64,000 nt of DNA from Phytopythium helicoides (taxonomy: Eukaryota > Oomycota > Peronosporomycetes > Pythiales > Pythiaceae): positions 186,001 through 250,000 of the forward strand of contig JANFNE010000032.1 in NCBI GenBank assembly GCA_024867545.1. Reading direction: 5' to 3'. Positions within the stretch are counted from its first letter, which is position 1, and each line of letters begins with the position of its first letter. The position numbers and the translations under genes are program-made. The notes beneath the pieces are model-generated. The model was not told the origin of the DNA. It ran no database searches and was given only the letters and a program-made list of their open reading frames with translations. Below are positions 1 through 10,716 of this stretch, piece after piece.

Positions 1-199
1 GAGCCAACAAGTCGCGGTGCGCCTGCAGCCGCGCGATGTCGGCATGAAGCGCGGCCACCGACACCTCGAGTTCGCGCGTGAGCTGCTCGCGCTTGGCTCG
101 GTGTCGCCGTTGGTACAGGCGGTCGGCCAGTCGCTTGCGCTCGAGTCGGCGAGCCGCCGCATCCTCCGGCGGCGGTGCTAGAAGCCGAGCGAGCGCCAT
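1..199 (-). CDS. bZIP transcription factor, N-terminal part (runs off the window)
   Basis: Reading the minus strand from an ATG at 199 gives 66 open codons to the window edge. After about 16 residues there is a strongly basic stretch (RKRLADRLYQRRHRAKRE) followed by a leucine/hydrophobic heptad region (LTRELEVSVAALHADIARL). This is the layout of a bZIP DNA-binding domain. In the canonical core N-x7-R, the invariant Asn appears to be Asp here (DRLYQRRHR), a variant core of the kind known in oomycete bZIPs. The expected role is a nuclear dimeric DNA-binding regulator. The rest of the protein lies outside the window, so length and C-terminal domains are unknown. The bZIP call is a pattern judgement; a basic coiled-coil protein is the alternative. 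Confidence 0.6.
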   Translation of the reverse strand, partial: MALARLLAPPPEDAAARRLERKRLADRLYQRRHRAKREQLTRELEVSVAALHADIARLQAHRDLLA

Positions 200-1537
200 G
201 AGAAAGTCCCGGAGAGCTACGAGTGTGTGGGGTGAGTCGTTGGACGCAAAAGCCCAAATGAGACTCTCTGCTGGCTGGGGAAATGTACGGTAGGTTTGCT
301 GGCGCGACGGGTCGCGCACGAACATCGCGCTTCAACGCGGTTTTTTTACGGTAAGCGGCATACAAACGCGGACTCAAGGAGGCGTACTGTAGGTCGAGAG
401 ATCCTGGAAATAGCTTTTTAACCACCCTAATGCGGGGCGAGATCTCCGTCCATGAACGAGTCACTCATCCGACACCACGCGTGGGAATCCGCCTTCACTT
501 CTCTCCTCCGTGCAGCAGGCATTGCATGGCGTCGTTCGTGGTGGGACCCTCTCCAGCCCCCTTCCACTCGCGTGAGCTGCCGAGGATTTTGAGGATAGAG
601 TCGATACGTACATCTCAACTTAGCACATGACGAATCGGCTTCATTGGAATGACAAGATCGCATAGACACGGGGGAAAAAATGTGGGTCAGCAATCGTTGG
701 ATTTGTTGAGGTCGGTCGTTCTCGGCTGACCCAATATATGGGGTAATATATACTTGCAGACCGAAACGCGCGACGGTCGGTCGGTATTTGCTGGAAGCAC
801 GCGAATGTACGCACTGTTCAGCGCAGGTGCGACCACATCACCCAACGCCACGGGTGACTCGCGCTGAGCCTGGCTGCCTGACCACCACACGATAGTTTGC
901 ATGACTCGAGCGCCGAGGCTAACGAAAGCGGAGAAGAAATGTCATCGATGTTCGGGGACTTCGGACAGTTGGATGCCAACCGTCGTAGCCAGAGGCTGCT
1001 GGGTCGAGACGCAAGGACGCAAGGATCCGGAGATTCCCTCTAACCTCCTCGTTCATGTACTGCCACAGGGCGCGGCTTCTTGTGGCTAGCAAGCGTCTCA
1101 AGACCGAGTCACTGACGGGGTGATTGATAGGCGATGCAACTGTGCCAGGCGCGGGAGCGTGCAGAAAACGAGAACCAGCGAAAGTCGACAAAATGCAGCA
1201 AGTCATCACCCGCACACCTGACTCGACCGAGCTCGATGTTGAAAGCCACTAAGCTGCTGCTCTGAGTGATCGAGAATCGGGCCGACTTGAAACAAATCTG
1301 TCGCAGTACAACAGCAGACCGTGCTGTTTCACTCGGCTGGCAATTGCAAAGCCGGAAGAGCAAAGGACTTCGAAGAACATCCTTCAAGTCGATGCTTCCT
1401 TCAAGCGATCTTGACTTCGTTTCGCCTGTTGAAAAAAAAAATCAGTTAGCACCTTGAGGCGCGTTCCTAGAAGCAGATGGAGATGGTGGTTGGCATCCCG
1501 TGGCAAAAAGATCGGATTTAGGAATTATGTTGGAGTT
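200..1537. other. Intergenic, no gene seen
   Basis: Only short unconnected open frames on both strands, none with a recognisable domain or codon pattern. There is an A-run near 1431 and short AT-rich patches. The right part holds the 3' flank of the ERMP1-like gene. Confidence 0.6.
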
Positions 1538-4500
1538 CTAGATCTGCATGGACGAGAGCGTCGAGGCGCACGACATGAAGGCGAACCAGGACGGCATGGC
1601 TCCCATGAACTCGGCCATCTCAGGCGTTACAACCTCTATGTAGTGGCCCACGAACACCACGTCGATTGGCCGCGCCGACTCGGCCTCGAGCCAAAAGTGA
1701 AAGTTGGCCGGAGGAGTCCCGCTGCAGAGCTGCAAAATATAGGCGTCATCTGCCTCGGGCACAGGCCCATGCGTGCCATTGCCAATCGACCTGATAAATG
1801 GGAGCATTGTCAGTCACACCTGCTTTGTCAACCCACCAGCAAATAAAAAAAGTAGTAGTACCACGATGTTAGTCGAGTCCCCTTGGCATCGATGAACAAG
1901 TTCATGTGCGATGGTCCAGAGAATCGCAGATGAATCTTGCGGCGATCCGTCTCGCTCGAGTAGGTCGAGGAAAGCACTTCCAGTCTGTGAGCACCCATTT
2001 TAGATCTCCTCCTCCTCTGCTCAAGATGGGTCAACGCAGCTTACCTTGCTTCCGGTTGATCAGGAGGGAGCACGGGCGGTGCCGTAGTCAAATACCACGA
2101 CTTCTCCGCCGGGAGCATACTCTTGACAGGTAGCGACCACGGCAGGTCACCATAGATGCGGAATTCCTCTCGGAGCGCGGTCGGGGCGAGCTGTGTTTCG
2201 TGCCACTGCGTGCCAGATAGGAAAGGACGCATCGGCTCGAGTCCTCGAAAGTCGAGCGGGTTCACCCACAGTCCAGAGTCCGTCTTCACCTCCCCCGACG
2301 GGAGAGTCACCTCGCGGAATACGTGCTGGACCATGACGCGCTTCGGGCATTCGTCCGTGTACGGATTCCTGAACGAAATATTCAAAAATCAGGGATCGGT
2401 TCTGTAGGAAACTTCCAGCCTCGACACCTCACTCACCGAACGGAGGCGAATGCAATCGCAGCGAGTGTAATCAATACGAAGGTATTTCGTAACGATCGAA
2501 GCTGCTTGGGTGACACGAAGCAGAAAAGTCGACCAGCGAACGACAGCAGCACCTGGCGCATCAAAGGGCATTAACGACAAGTCAGAGTTGGTTCTCTATC
2601 CAAAGCAAGTGCAGCACACTTCACTACCGTCAGCATTGCCCAAAAGAGAACCGCGACGACGATATCCGACGGGACTTGCGAGCCTGCACGACCCATTAGT
2701 GGTAGCAGGAAAATGACCGCGAGCGCAAAGGTGAACATGGTGAGCACGACGGGAGCAGCCAGTGACGCAAATGACACCACGAGGTAGGTGCTTGGGGAAA
2801 GCGAGCCAACAGAGCGAAGCGCACCGCTTATGCACTGGCCGAGAAGCGGGAATGCAATCCAAATCGCAAGGAGGTACGACGACATCAAGCCCACTGAGAG
2901 CATGGCAGCGAGTAGAACCGACCAGAGAAGCAGCACCGCGTCAAACATGCTCTCTTCAAGCCGCCATTGGGTCGTCGATGGTACAGACAACGCATCGGCA
3001 GTTCCAGATGAAGACTTTGAGCGCTTGGAAACAAATGTCGATAGGCAGTGGAGCATCCCAGCGACCGCAGGGCTAACGTACAACGTCGCCGCAAGTACAG
3101 GCGTCGAGTACCAAGCTAATGGTGCAAACAGTGTCATGAGCACAGACACAGCAAGTGCAGCCCCCAACGCCGCACCGGCGCACTTGAACTGAAGTGTCAG
3201 CGCTTGCACCCGCTCCATGAGCGACACGGGTGACAGCAGCACAAAATACAGCACCGCAAATGCAAGCACCAGTCCTGACACTGCAAACGTGGTGGTCTTG
3301 CTAGCCGTAACCATAAAAATCCCCGCGACGTCAAAGAAGAGTGTGTTGGAGCTGTGCGGAGTGGCTGCAATCGCTGCAAGCTTGCCGGGGCGGTTGGCGA
3401 GATGCTCGATCACGCCGACGAGGTTGTCACCCAGACGTTGAATGGCGCCGGGTTGGATGCGAGACTCGTCGTCCAAGTGCGTGTGGTACACGTATCCATT
3501 GGCAATGTACGCAAAGTCCATGCCGGCGACTTCGCCAAAGTCGCGGTAGACGCGGTAGTCCGTTTCAGCAGGGAGTACACCCGACTGGAAAAGCTCCTGC
3601 CCGATAATGCTGCCGTGCGGGTACTTGGCGCCGTGTGCATACGCAAGAGCGAGCTCATCGCTGCCAGTCTGGAACAGGAGCTCCCGCCCGCCGGCGCCTG
3701 CCGCTTCGAGGTTGATGAACGCTCGGATGGTCTCAGTCCACGGGTGGCTCGTGATGAATCCGTGCGCTGCCTGCATGATGGTCTCTTCCGCGCCGTTGAA
3801 GTTGAACACCAGTGCTGCATGCTTGGGCGGCGAGAGCACGGCAAGCCGCAGCAGCTCGATCATGATGGCGACGTTGACGCCATCATCCGAGCCCGCCGCC
3901 CCGCCAATTGCCGCGTCGTAGTGCGACGAGATGAGCAGCGAGTGCTCAATCGGCACGCCCTTCGCCGAAACGCGCACCAGCACATTCGTCACGTTCGCGT
4001 AGATGTTCTGGAACTGTGCCATAAAGTCCAGCCCGAACGCGCCTGCCCCGCAAACGGTACGTCAGTAGCGTGTCATCAACACCTCCTCACGAGCCAGCAG
4101 CACCCACCGGAGGGCCGCTGCACGTCAATATCGACCGCGACGCCGTCCCCCGCGGCCGCCTTAATAGCCTCAATCTGCCCCCTCCACCCACAACTCGTCA
4201 GTCAACCCGCTCGAACCCTCCCAACCTCGGCCCATTCCCCCCACTCACCTCGGCGAGAAGGTACGCCGGCACGAGCTCCTCGTTCGCGCGGCTGCCGACC
4301 GGCCGGTAGCCCAGGCGCATGATCTCGCCCAGCACGAGGCGCGCGCGGCCCTCGGAGAAGTGCGCGGCTGGCGCGTCGGCGCCCAGCGGCCGCGGCAGCC
4401 ACTGGTGCAAGTGGGAGACGGCGGCCAGCGCCGACGCGTAGAACAGCAGCGAGCCCAGCACCACGGCGGCCGTGCGAGGCCGCGCACGAGGCGAGTGGCG

Positions 4501-4593
4501 TGGCTTGGCGTCGCTCAGCGCCTCGCGGTGGCTCGCGGCTGGAAGCCCCGCGGCGTCGGCCGTGCGCCGGCGCTGCCGGACCTGGTCGACCAT
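1538..4593 (-). CDS. ERMP1: Endoplasmic reticulum metallopeptidase 1-like (M28 family), seven exons
   Basis: Predicted membrane-bound zinc exopeptidase of the ER. Exons on the minus strand: 4593-4249, 4174-4108, 4042-2628, 2552-2437, 2368-2045, 1984-1862, 1790-1538. All junctions are GT..AG and the sum is 2,643 nt, exactly 881 codons, close to the usual ERMP1 length. An N-terminal membrane segment (AAVVLGSLLFYASALA) precedes the M28 domain. Zinc and catalytic motifs are present in order: SSHYDAA, GSDDGVN, NGAEET, NLEAAGAGG, and HLDDE near the end of the domain. About eight further membrane helices and a lumenal C-terminal domain follow (PKRVMVQH, DSGLWVNPLD, GPSHMNLF, NFHFWLE), matching the ERMP1 order. 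An upstream in-frame ATG at 4755 would add 54 residues ahead of the arginine-rich tail; 4593 is preferred. No frameshifts. The exon 3/4 junction is the least certain. Confidence 0.88.
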
Positions 4594-5252
4594 GGAGGGA
4601 TCGCGAATGAAGCCCCGAGAAAGTGCGCGCAAAGGGAAACGGGTTGGCGGGTCACGATGATGGCGGGTTCGACAGATTGATACCGGCACTACCTCCTGTC
4701 TCACCATCAGCAACCGGACCCGCGGGTTTGGTGGTGATGATAGCGCCGACGTCACTGGCGACCATGGCTATCACATGGATACCGACTGTGCTTGCTGGCG
4801 CTGCTGGTGAATCGAGAGATGCATAGGAGGCCTTCTGTGCTGGCAGCCGCGCGATCATCCGGGGTCGAGCACTGGGACCACATGTACTTAGGCACTCGAC
4901 GTGTTGGGTTCACAGTTGTCCACAGCACGCATGCTTCTGTAGAGGACCAGCGACCTTTGTCCATCACAGCATTCGCTCATGTTGATGATGTTGGAGATGG
5001 AGCCGCAGTCCTCGTGGCACTGCTTGCCCGCGACCATGCAACACCCTCCCGGCTTTGTGCGTGAGCATCGTACACTTGATCACGCTGCCGATGTGTAGAT
5101 GAGATGGATCAGCTCAGCTTGATATCTGGATGTCCATCCGGTCGAGGACAGGTCAACTCGATCCGCCCTCATCTTTCTGTCAATGTTGCAGTGCACACCT
5201 GGGGTCAATTTCCATAACTTACTAGCACTCTATATGTCGGCTGGGTGGTGCA
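4594..5252. other. Intergenic between ERMP1-like and HAD-like genes
   Basis: Holds the promoter side of the ERMP1-like gene and the 3' flank of the HAD gene. No convincing coding frame or RNA gene. Confidence 0.55.
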
Positions 5253-6836
5253 TCACTGGGCCGCGGGTGGCGAGGCGGCCTCGAACAGCGGCTGCATGAC
5301 GCGTGCCGCCGCCGGGGGCGATGTGGCTGGTGATGCCAGCGAGCGTGACGAGCCGTCGAGCCGCAGGATGCCGGCGGTCGGCGTCCGCTCAGACTCGGGC
5401 TCGTGCTCGCGCAGCTCGCCGTCGATGCTGCGCGTGCAGCTGCGCATGGGCCGCGTGGCGCGCTTGGAGCGCGGACGACCCATGTCCACCGTGTACTTAA
5501 GCTTCATGACAGGAGACGGTGTGCACAGATGGAAGCGCGAGACACGCGTCGACGAACCACCTGACGCCTTCGAGGACGAAGGTGGCGCTGACGAGCTCGA
5601 CCGCACACCAGGCACGAGGAACTTGGCTTCAGATGTCGCCAGCAGCCGCACCACGTCGGGGAGAGCAACGTCAGGCGACTTGGTGACGCTGACGTCAGTG
5701 ACACTAGTGGCCGTCGAGTTGGCAGTCGTGTTGAGAATGTCTCGCAGCACACGCCCCACTCGCCTCCTGCGCGTCGATGGGCTCGGATGGGTGTTCTCGG
5801 TCGGCGTCCCAGACAGCCCCAGCTGCTTGATCCTGGCGCTCTGCCGCCTCCGCGAGCTGCTGGTGCTGGAACGTGCGCAGCTCCGGCCCGAAGGCGGTCG
5901 TGGCGGTGTCGCATCCAAAGGCGCTGGCGTGCTGCTCTTGGGAGCTGCAGGTGGCGCTTCTGCAGGCTGCGGTGACGCATGGAGGCTCTTGGCGGGCGAC
6001 TGTTCTGGCTGCTCGTCGTTGCTCTTGACTGGCGAGTCCTGCGGTTGGTTTGCGTCACTCTTGGCTGGCGAGACCTGCTGCTGCTCGGCGTTGCTCTTGA
6101 CGGGCGAGTCGGGCGGCGTTGCAGCCGGCGCGCTCATCTTCTTCAGCGCGCTGCAGAACTCTCGCTCGGCGCGGCGCGGGTCAAGCTTGGCGACGTCCGC
6201 GTCGAAGAAGAGCGCGAGCACGCCGCAGTCCCTCGCGACACGCACGTTGGCGGCGTCGTCGTCGATGAGCACCGTGTGGCAGTTGCGCACCTGGCGTCCC
6301 CCGTCGGCGGACGCCTCCCTCGCGGCCGACACGAGGAACGGCAGCTTGAAGCGTCGGTCCGCATACCGCCCGGCCGCCTGCCAGAGCGGCAGGAACGCGG
6401 CCGCGTCGTCCCTCGACACGCTCCAGCCCGCGCAGTCGGCGCGAACGATCACGGCCTGCGCCACCTCCGGCGGGAAGCAGAGCGCCAGAAGCTCGCGCAC
6501 CAGCGCCTCCTGCGGACTGAAGGTCACGAGCGCCACGCGCGGCCCGCCGGGCGCCGCCAGCAGCGGCACCAGCCGCAGGAAGAAGCCGCGCACCAGCGGC
6601 CGCAGCGCCGCCGCTGAGCCGGGCCACGCGCCGCCCGTGTGCACCGACAGGAACGTCGCGTCCAGGTCCACGCACACGAGGCGCGCGCCGCAGCCGCGCA
6701 GTGCGCGCGCGGCCTCGAGCGCCAGCGCCTCGTCGTCCTGCGGGGCGTCGTCCATGATGGGGGGCCGCTTGGAAATGGCGTGAAGCGGCGCCACTAGTGC
6801 ATGTAATTCGGACTGTAGTGACGAAAGCAAGTGCAA
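5253..6836 (-). CDS. HAD-like protein with SP-x-K repeats
   Basis: Single 527-codon frame. Residues about 50-225 look like a haloacid dehalogenase fold: motif I is VDLDAT (two Asp in DxDxT), motif II LVTFS, motif IV VLIDDDAANV. A basic stretch (RRFKLP) lies between them. The remainder is low-complexity and Ser/Pro-rich. Residues about 240-290 carry four S-P-[VA]-K-S units about 14 residues apart, the pattern of proline-directed kinase sites. Basic patches follow, including GRPRSKR, resembling a nuclear-localisation or AT-hook-like segment. A second ATG at 6755 (MDDAPQDD) would remove 27 residues and may be the true start. The substrate is unknown. A nuclear phosphatase regulated by CDK/MAPK-type kinases is inference only. 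A small HAD in a DNA-repair or RNA-pol CTD phosphatase role is an alternative. Confidence 0.6.
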   Translation of the reverse strand: MHLLSSLQSELHALVAPLHAISKRPPIMDDAPQDDEALALEAARALRGCGARLVCVDLDATFLSVHTGGAWPGSAAALRPLVRGFFLRLVPLLAAPGGPRVALVTFSPQEALVRELLALCFPPEVAQAVIVRADCAGWSVSRDDAAAFLPLWQAAGRYADRRFKLPFLVSAAREASADGGRQVRNCHTVLIDDDAANVRVARDCGVLALFFDADVAKLDPRRAEREFCSALKKMSAPAATPPDSPVKSNAEQQQVSPAKSDANQPQDSPVKSNDEQPEQSPAKSLHASPQPAEAPPAAPKSSTPAPLDATPPRPPSGRSCARSSTSSSRRRQSARIKQLGLSGTPTENTHPSPSTRRRRVGRVLRDILNTTANSTATSVTDVSVTKSPDVALPDVVRLLATSEAKFLVPGVRSSSSAPPSSSKASGGSSTRVSRFHLCTPSPVMKLKYTVDMGRPRSKRATRPMRSCTRSIDGELREHEPESERTPTAGILRLDGSSRSLASPATSPPAAARVMQPLFEAASPPAAQ

Positions 6837-7603
6837 GGCTCAGTTGTTCTGGAACGGTACGGCGTACCCGACGTGGTCGTGGCGGGAAGTTGCCATTTCA
6901 AACCGGCGGTACCGGTGAAATGGTGTACCGTACACAACGTACTGTAGTGTAAGGTAGGTACCGCGCGTGTACCGTATTTATGGCGCTGCGTCTTTGAATG
7001 AAAGCTTCGAAATCATGCTCCTGCCATGCTGGCTGGGGCTTCTGTTGTTCGACACGGCATGGGATTCTGGCGACGCGTGGGGGTGGCAACTGGATGCAGA
7101 GAGAGAAGACGAAGAAGCCCCTGTATTATATGAACACCACGTGGGCGTGGCATGGCCCTCTCGACGACTACTGTTCGGACGCCGCAGCGGACACGTAGGT
7201 ACATGTGTGCGTGTGCGTGCGTCTGCGGGTAGGTACACGACCGGCTACCAAACTCGGCACGCCACGATGGCGACGACGGACGAAGCAGTCGGAAGTCGCG
7301 CTCGCGTGGTAGGGAAGCCTTGATGAGGGGGAGGGAAGTTACAGTATCGGCAAAACTCGGCACGAGAAAGCGCCTCCCGCGTCGGGAGTACGGTACAGTA
7401 CACTACAGGCGGCTGGGTTTGTGGCTTGGCTTGGCACGGCTTGGCATCGCGGGGCCTCATGGGCGGACGAGATCCGCTGACTTGGCTTGATCCCCGCGGC
7501 GTGGAATGCTGCGCTGGCCTGGATAAATAGCGGCTGCTCGTTCGAGTGAGTGGCCGGCTGTCTTCGCGCTGCCTGGCAGCGTCGCTAGCTATAGGACACA
7601 CGA
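6837..7603. other. Intergenic, rich in GTAC/TACGGTA motifs
   Basis: No gene seen. Several near-palindromic motifs occur: GGTACGGCGTACC near 6854, GGTACCGGTG near 6908, GTACCGTACAC near 6925, and GTACGGTACAGTAC near 7391. Similar motifs cluster again at 8.8-10.7 kb. Confidence 0.5.
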
Positions 7604-8821
7604 TCAGGGCGCCGAGCTGATGGCGAAGAAGCCCGTGGTCGCGAACCGCGCGGGGTCGCCGGCCGCCGACACCCGCAGAAAGTACTTGGAGCCCGAGGCC
7701 ATGCCCCATGGCACGCGGTGGTAGGTGAACGCGCCTGTGTTCGGCGCGGCCCTCGCAATGACGGTCGTGGCCGACGACCCGTCCTCTAGCAGCTCGATGG
7801 CGAGCGCCGCCACATTCGCGTCCAGCACTTTCCACTCGATCGTTACGGGCTTGCCGCGCGTCCATACCGTCTCGCACGTTGGCAGCACGACGTCCACGAG
7901 CTCTTCTCCCTGTACATCGTTCTCGCGCGCTGGCAATGATGGCAGTGCGGCTGTCGTCGCCACGGACGGCGCGAGCGTGGGCGAGGCTGTGACCGCTGCG
8001 GCGGGCAGATTCGTGCGGCCGTAGACGCGCAGGTGCTGTAGGTGGCCCTTGTGGTCGACGCCCATGGAGCGCAGCGCAGCCGAGACGCCCGAGACGCCCA
8101 CGGGCGACGGCGGGCCGTGCGGCGTGTGCGCCAGCACGCCGTGCGTGAAGTCGTAGCTGCGGCGGCGCATCGTGGCGCGCGAGTCGGCGGCCATGGCCGA
8201 GAAGCTCTGTCTGCGCGAGGCGTCGAGCGACTCGCGGGTCTGCGACTGCTTGGCGGCCTCGCTCGGCTCGAGCGGCTCGACGCGCGAGTCCTTGCTGGCG
8301 TTGGGCGACGACGCTGGCGTCGCGCACGGCGTGCGCGGCGAGGACGCCGTCGCGGGCGACGAGTTCGACGACGCGGAAGAAGCTGAAGGCGAGGCTGCAG
8401 AGGACGCCGAGGAAGACGAAGACGAAGACGAGCGCGAGGCGGGCGTCGGCGCCGGCGAGCTCGCGGCGCGCTTGGCGTCCATCGAAGCGGCGTTCGCGGC
8501 CGAGGAAGAAGCGCGCGGCTCTAGCTCACGCTCCAGGTCGACCACGCCCGCGTCGACGTCGCCCAGGTAGACGCAAAAGGCCAGCGGCACGAGCCGCCAA
8601 AAGAGCACGAGCGTGAGCCGCGCGAGCCGCGCGCCCCACCACTCGCGCACGGGCGAATGCTGCAGGATGGCGGCGACGCGCCTCGCAACGGAGGCAGGTG
8701 GCAGGCAATCGGGAAGTGGCCGAGGCCAGCAAGGGGTCGGCGAGCGGCAGTGGCGCCCGGTGGCGGGCCGGGCCAGCGCAGCAGCGCCACGCCCAGCCGA
8801 CCGACTTACTACTTGCAGCAT
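7604..8821 (-). CDS. Membrane protein with C-terminal KRE9/KNH-like domain
   Basis: A 405-codon frame. A hydrophobic segment (LTLVLFWRLVPLAFCVYLG, residues about 70-90) is followed by a long Ser/Ala/Pro-rich linker with many SP sites and basic RRQSF/RRRSY sites. The last about 95 residues resemble the Ser/Thr-rich GPI-anchored / KRE9-KNH1 N-terminal fold: a starting VVLPTCETVWTRG, then VTIEWKV, then NTGAFTYHRVP, then YFLRVSA and a final FFAISSA. In fungi this beta-sandwich belongs to cell-wall beta-1,6-glucan proteins; here it sits at the extreme C-terminus behind a single membrane span, an unusual order. The N-terminal 60 residues are Pro/Arg-rich and may be mis-modelled or contain an intron. 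The exact start is uncertain. Confidence 0.55.
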   Translation of the reverse strand: MLQVVSRSAGRGAAALARPATGRHCRSPTPCWPRPLPDCLPPASVARRVAAILQHSPVREWWGARLARLTLVLFWRLVPLAFCVYLGDVDAGVVDLERELEPRASSSAANAASMDAKRAASSPAPTPASRSSSSSSSSASSAASPSASSASSNSSPATASSPRTPCATPASSPNASKDSRVEPLEPSEAAKQSQTRESLDASRRQSFSAMAADSRATMRRRSYDFTHGVLAHTPHGPPSPVGVSGVSAALRSMGVDHKGHLQHLRVYGRTNLPAAAVTASPTLAPSVATTAALPSLPARENDVQGEELVDVVLPTCETVWTRGKPVTIEWKVLDANVAALAIELLEDGSSATTVIARAAPNTGAFTYHRVPWGMASGSKYFLRVSAAGDPARFATTGFFAISSAP

Positions 8822-10716
8822 ATCTACCCTACTGTATGCGTCCGTACCGTACGTTAGATGACGGTATCAAACGCCCGCGGCGGCCGGCGCTGCTGTTCTT
8901 TCCTTCCGGTTGCGTGCGCGCGCGACTGCGCGACCCGCGAGCCGACAGCGCCCGGTCTGTACTGTAGGCGGGCGGTCCATTCCGCCCGCGACGGAGCCAC
9001 TCGCCCCGTCTTTCACGCATGACGCCAGCAAAAACGAGCCCGCGGCGGTTCGAAAATCCCTTTGGCGTACCAAGTACCCGTTTGACGGTACATCATACAA
9101 ACTCCCATTCGACACTGCGTGTTTCTGTGGCCACACCGGTACCTACCGGTATCGATCACTAAGGTTCGACTCGACGTGTGCGCCTGGCGTCAGTCGCATC
9201 AGTCGTACCGGATGTACGGTACAGTTGGTTAGAACGTCAAACCATGCATCAGTTGAAGTTCGTGGTGAAAAGGTACGGTACAGGCAGCGCAACTACTACC
9301 GAGGTTCAGCAAGACACGACGCCCCCACACACCCGCGCAAGCGAGCCCCACCCCATACAAATGCCACACGGCCCAAAGACACGCCGCGACTCTTCTTTAT
9401 CGAAGCAGCGCCAATTGCTGACCGAAACGGGAAAGCCGGCCGACCTGCAAACCTCCGCGCACGCCGAGATCCTTTGGAAAAAACGGTACATCGTGCCATT
9501 TTCACACATGGCAATTTTATTTCTCCGGGGCCAGTCAAGCCGAGGAGTTCAGCACGGTGTACGGTGCAAAGCGCTTCGCCCCGATCCAATGTCCATTTAC
9601 ATCTTCAAGCGTCCTACCTGTGGCGAGCGTAGCCGACCCGAACGGTGGACCTGATGGCTCCCGCGATCCAATCCGTTACCATTGTCCGCCGCATGGGGGG
9701 CAGCACAGTGGCGGGCGGTCTGGCAATCCACGCAGGCAATCCACGCAGGCAATCCACGCACCCAGTGTCGGTCCATTGTCTCCACTGGATGAGTCTCCTC
9801 CTCTCCCGTTCTCTAATGCGCACGCCAACATTGTCTGCCCAAGGTCTCACATGATGAACACTGCCCACAGCCTATCCATTGGTACATACATCAAAAGAAG
9901 CTGTACATATCAAGCACAGACGCACAGTGTGGGAGTCGGACGGCAACCATAGCGGCGCGCCGCACTCGCAGACGACGCGGAGAGGACGCATGCATGTCTC
10001 GTGGGAGTGGCAAATCCCGGTGCACGGAGGGGGGGGGAGCATACGTCAAACGCTGCACCGTGTGCGTAAGCGCGCAGTACGGTACGCCACTCGCTCGCTC
10101 GTGCGACTGCTAAGGAGCCAGCCACACCCAGTCGCTCACGACGGTCGCCCGACTCTTCAAAGAACCGTGCCGTACCGACCGGAGAAATGAAATCGCTCCG
10201 GCGCGCCTAAGCGGGGCGCCAGCAGACAGTTCCCCATGCTGGTCTGGAGCTTCTGCATCACGTCAACGTGAACTGTAGATCGCATACGCACGTGTTCCCC
10301 CTACCGTACCGAGTTCTTCTGCAGCTCCCTCCCTCCCTCCCACAGAAGCGAGCTGGCTGAATTCATTCACTTCAACGTGACGTGGCAGGCAGGAAGCCGT
10401 CGCAATAGAAGAATAAGAAGAAGGCCACACTTCAACGTTGGAATCACGCGCCACATGACATGTTTGTACCGGTACGAATACCGTATTGGCGATTGCTAGT
10501 GCGGGGCGTCTTGAATGCACTATACACCATACGAAATCACCGTTTTCTGCGCATTTTCTTATCCTTGTCGAAAACCCATCCCCCCTCATACAACGACCAA
10601 GTACAGTACAGTACAGTAAGTACCGGTACACATACCGTCGCGGTCCACAACGCGACGCCCAGAAAAGGGTGCGTCACCTTCGAAACGCGCCGAGCGGCTC
10701 ACCACGGCGCTGCTCA
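8822..10716. other. Gene-poor region with clustered GTAC palindromes
   Basis: About 1.9 kb without a convincing gene. The longest open frame (8910-9632) is Arg/Pro/Ser-rich with no domain. TACGGTAC, GTACCGGTAC and CAGTACAGTAC motifs recur (near 8836, 9141, 9208, 9270, 10077, 10170, 10300, 10468, 10600-10630). A CCCT-repeat lies near 10327-10341. Confidence 0.5.
9722..9760. repeat. Tandem repeat, 13 bp x 3
   Basis: Three perfect head-to-tail copies of GGCAATCCACGCA, with no mismatches. Non-coding context. Confidence 0.9.

Noticed and set aside
8910..9632. 240-codon plus-strand frame
   Set aside because: Arg/Pro/Ser-rich with no domain, crosses several GTAC motif clusters; consistent with a chance frame in GC-rich DNA.
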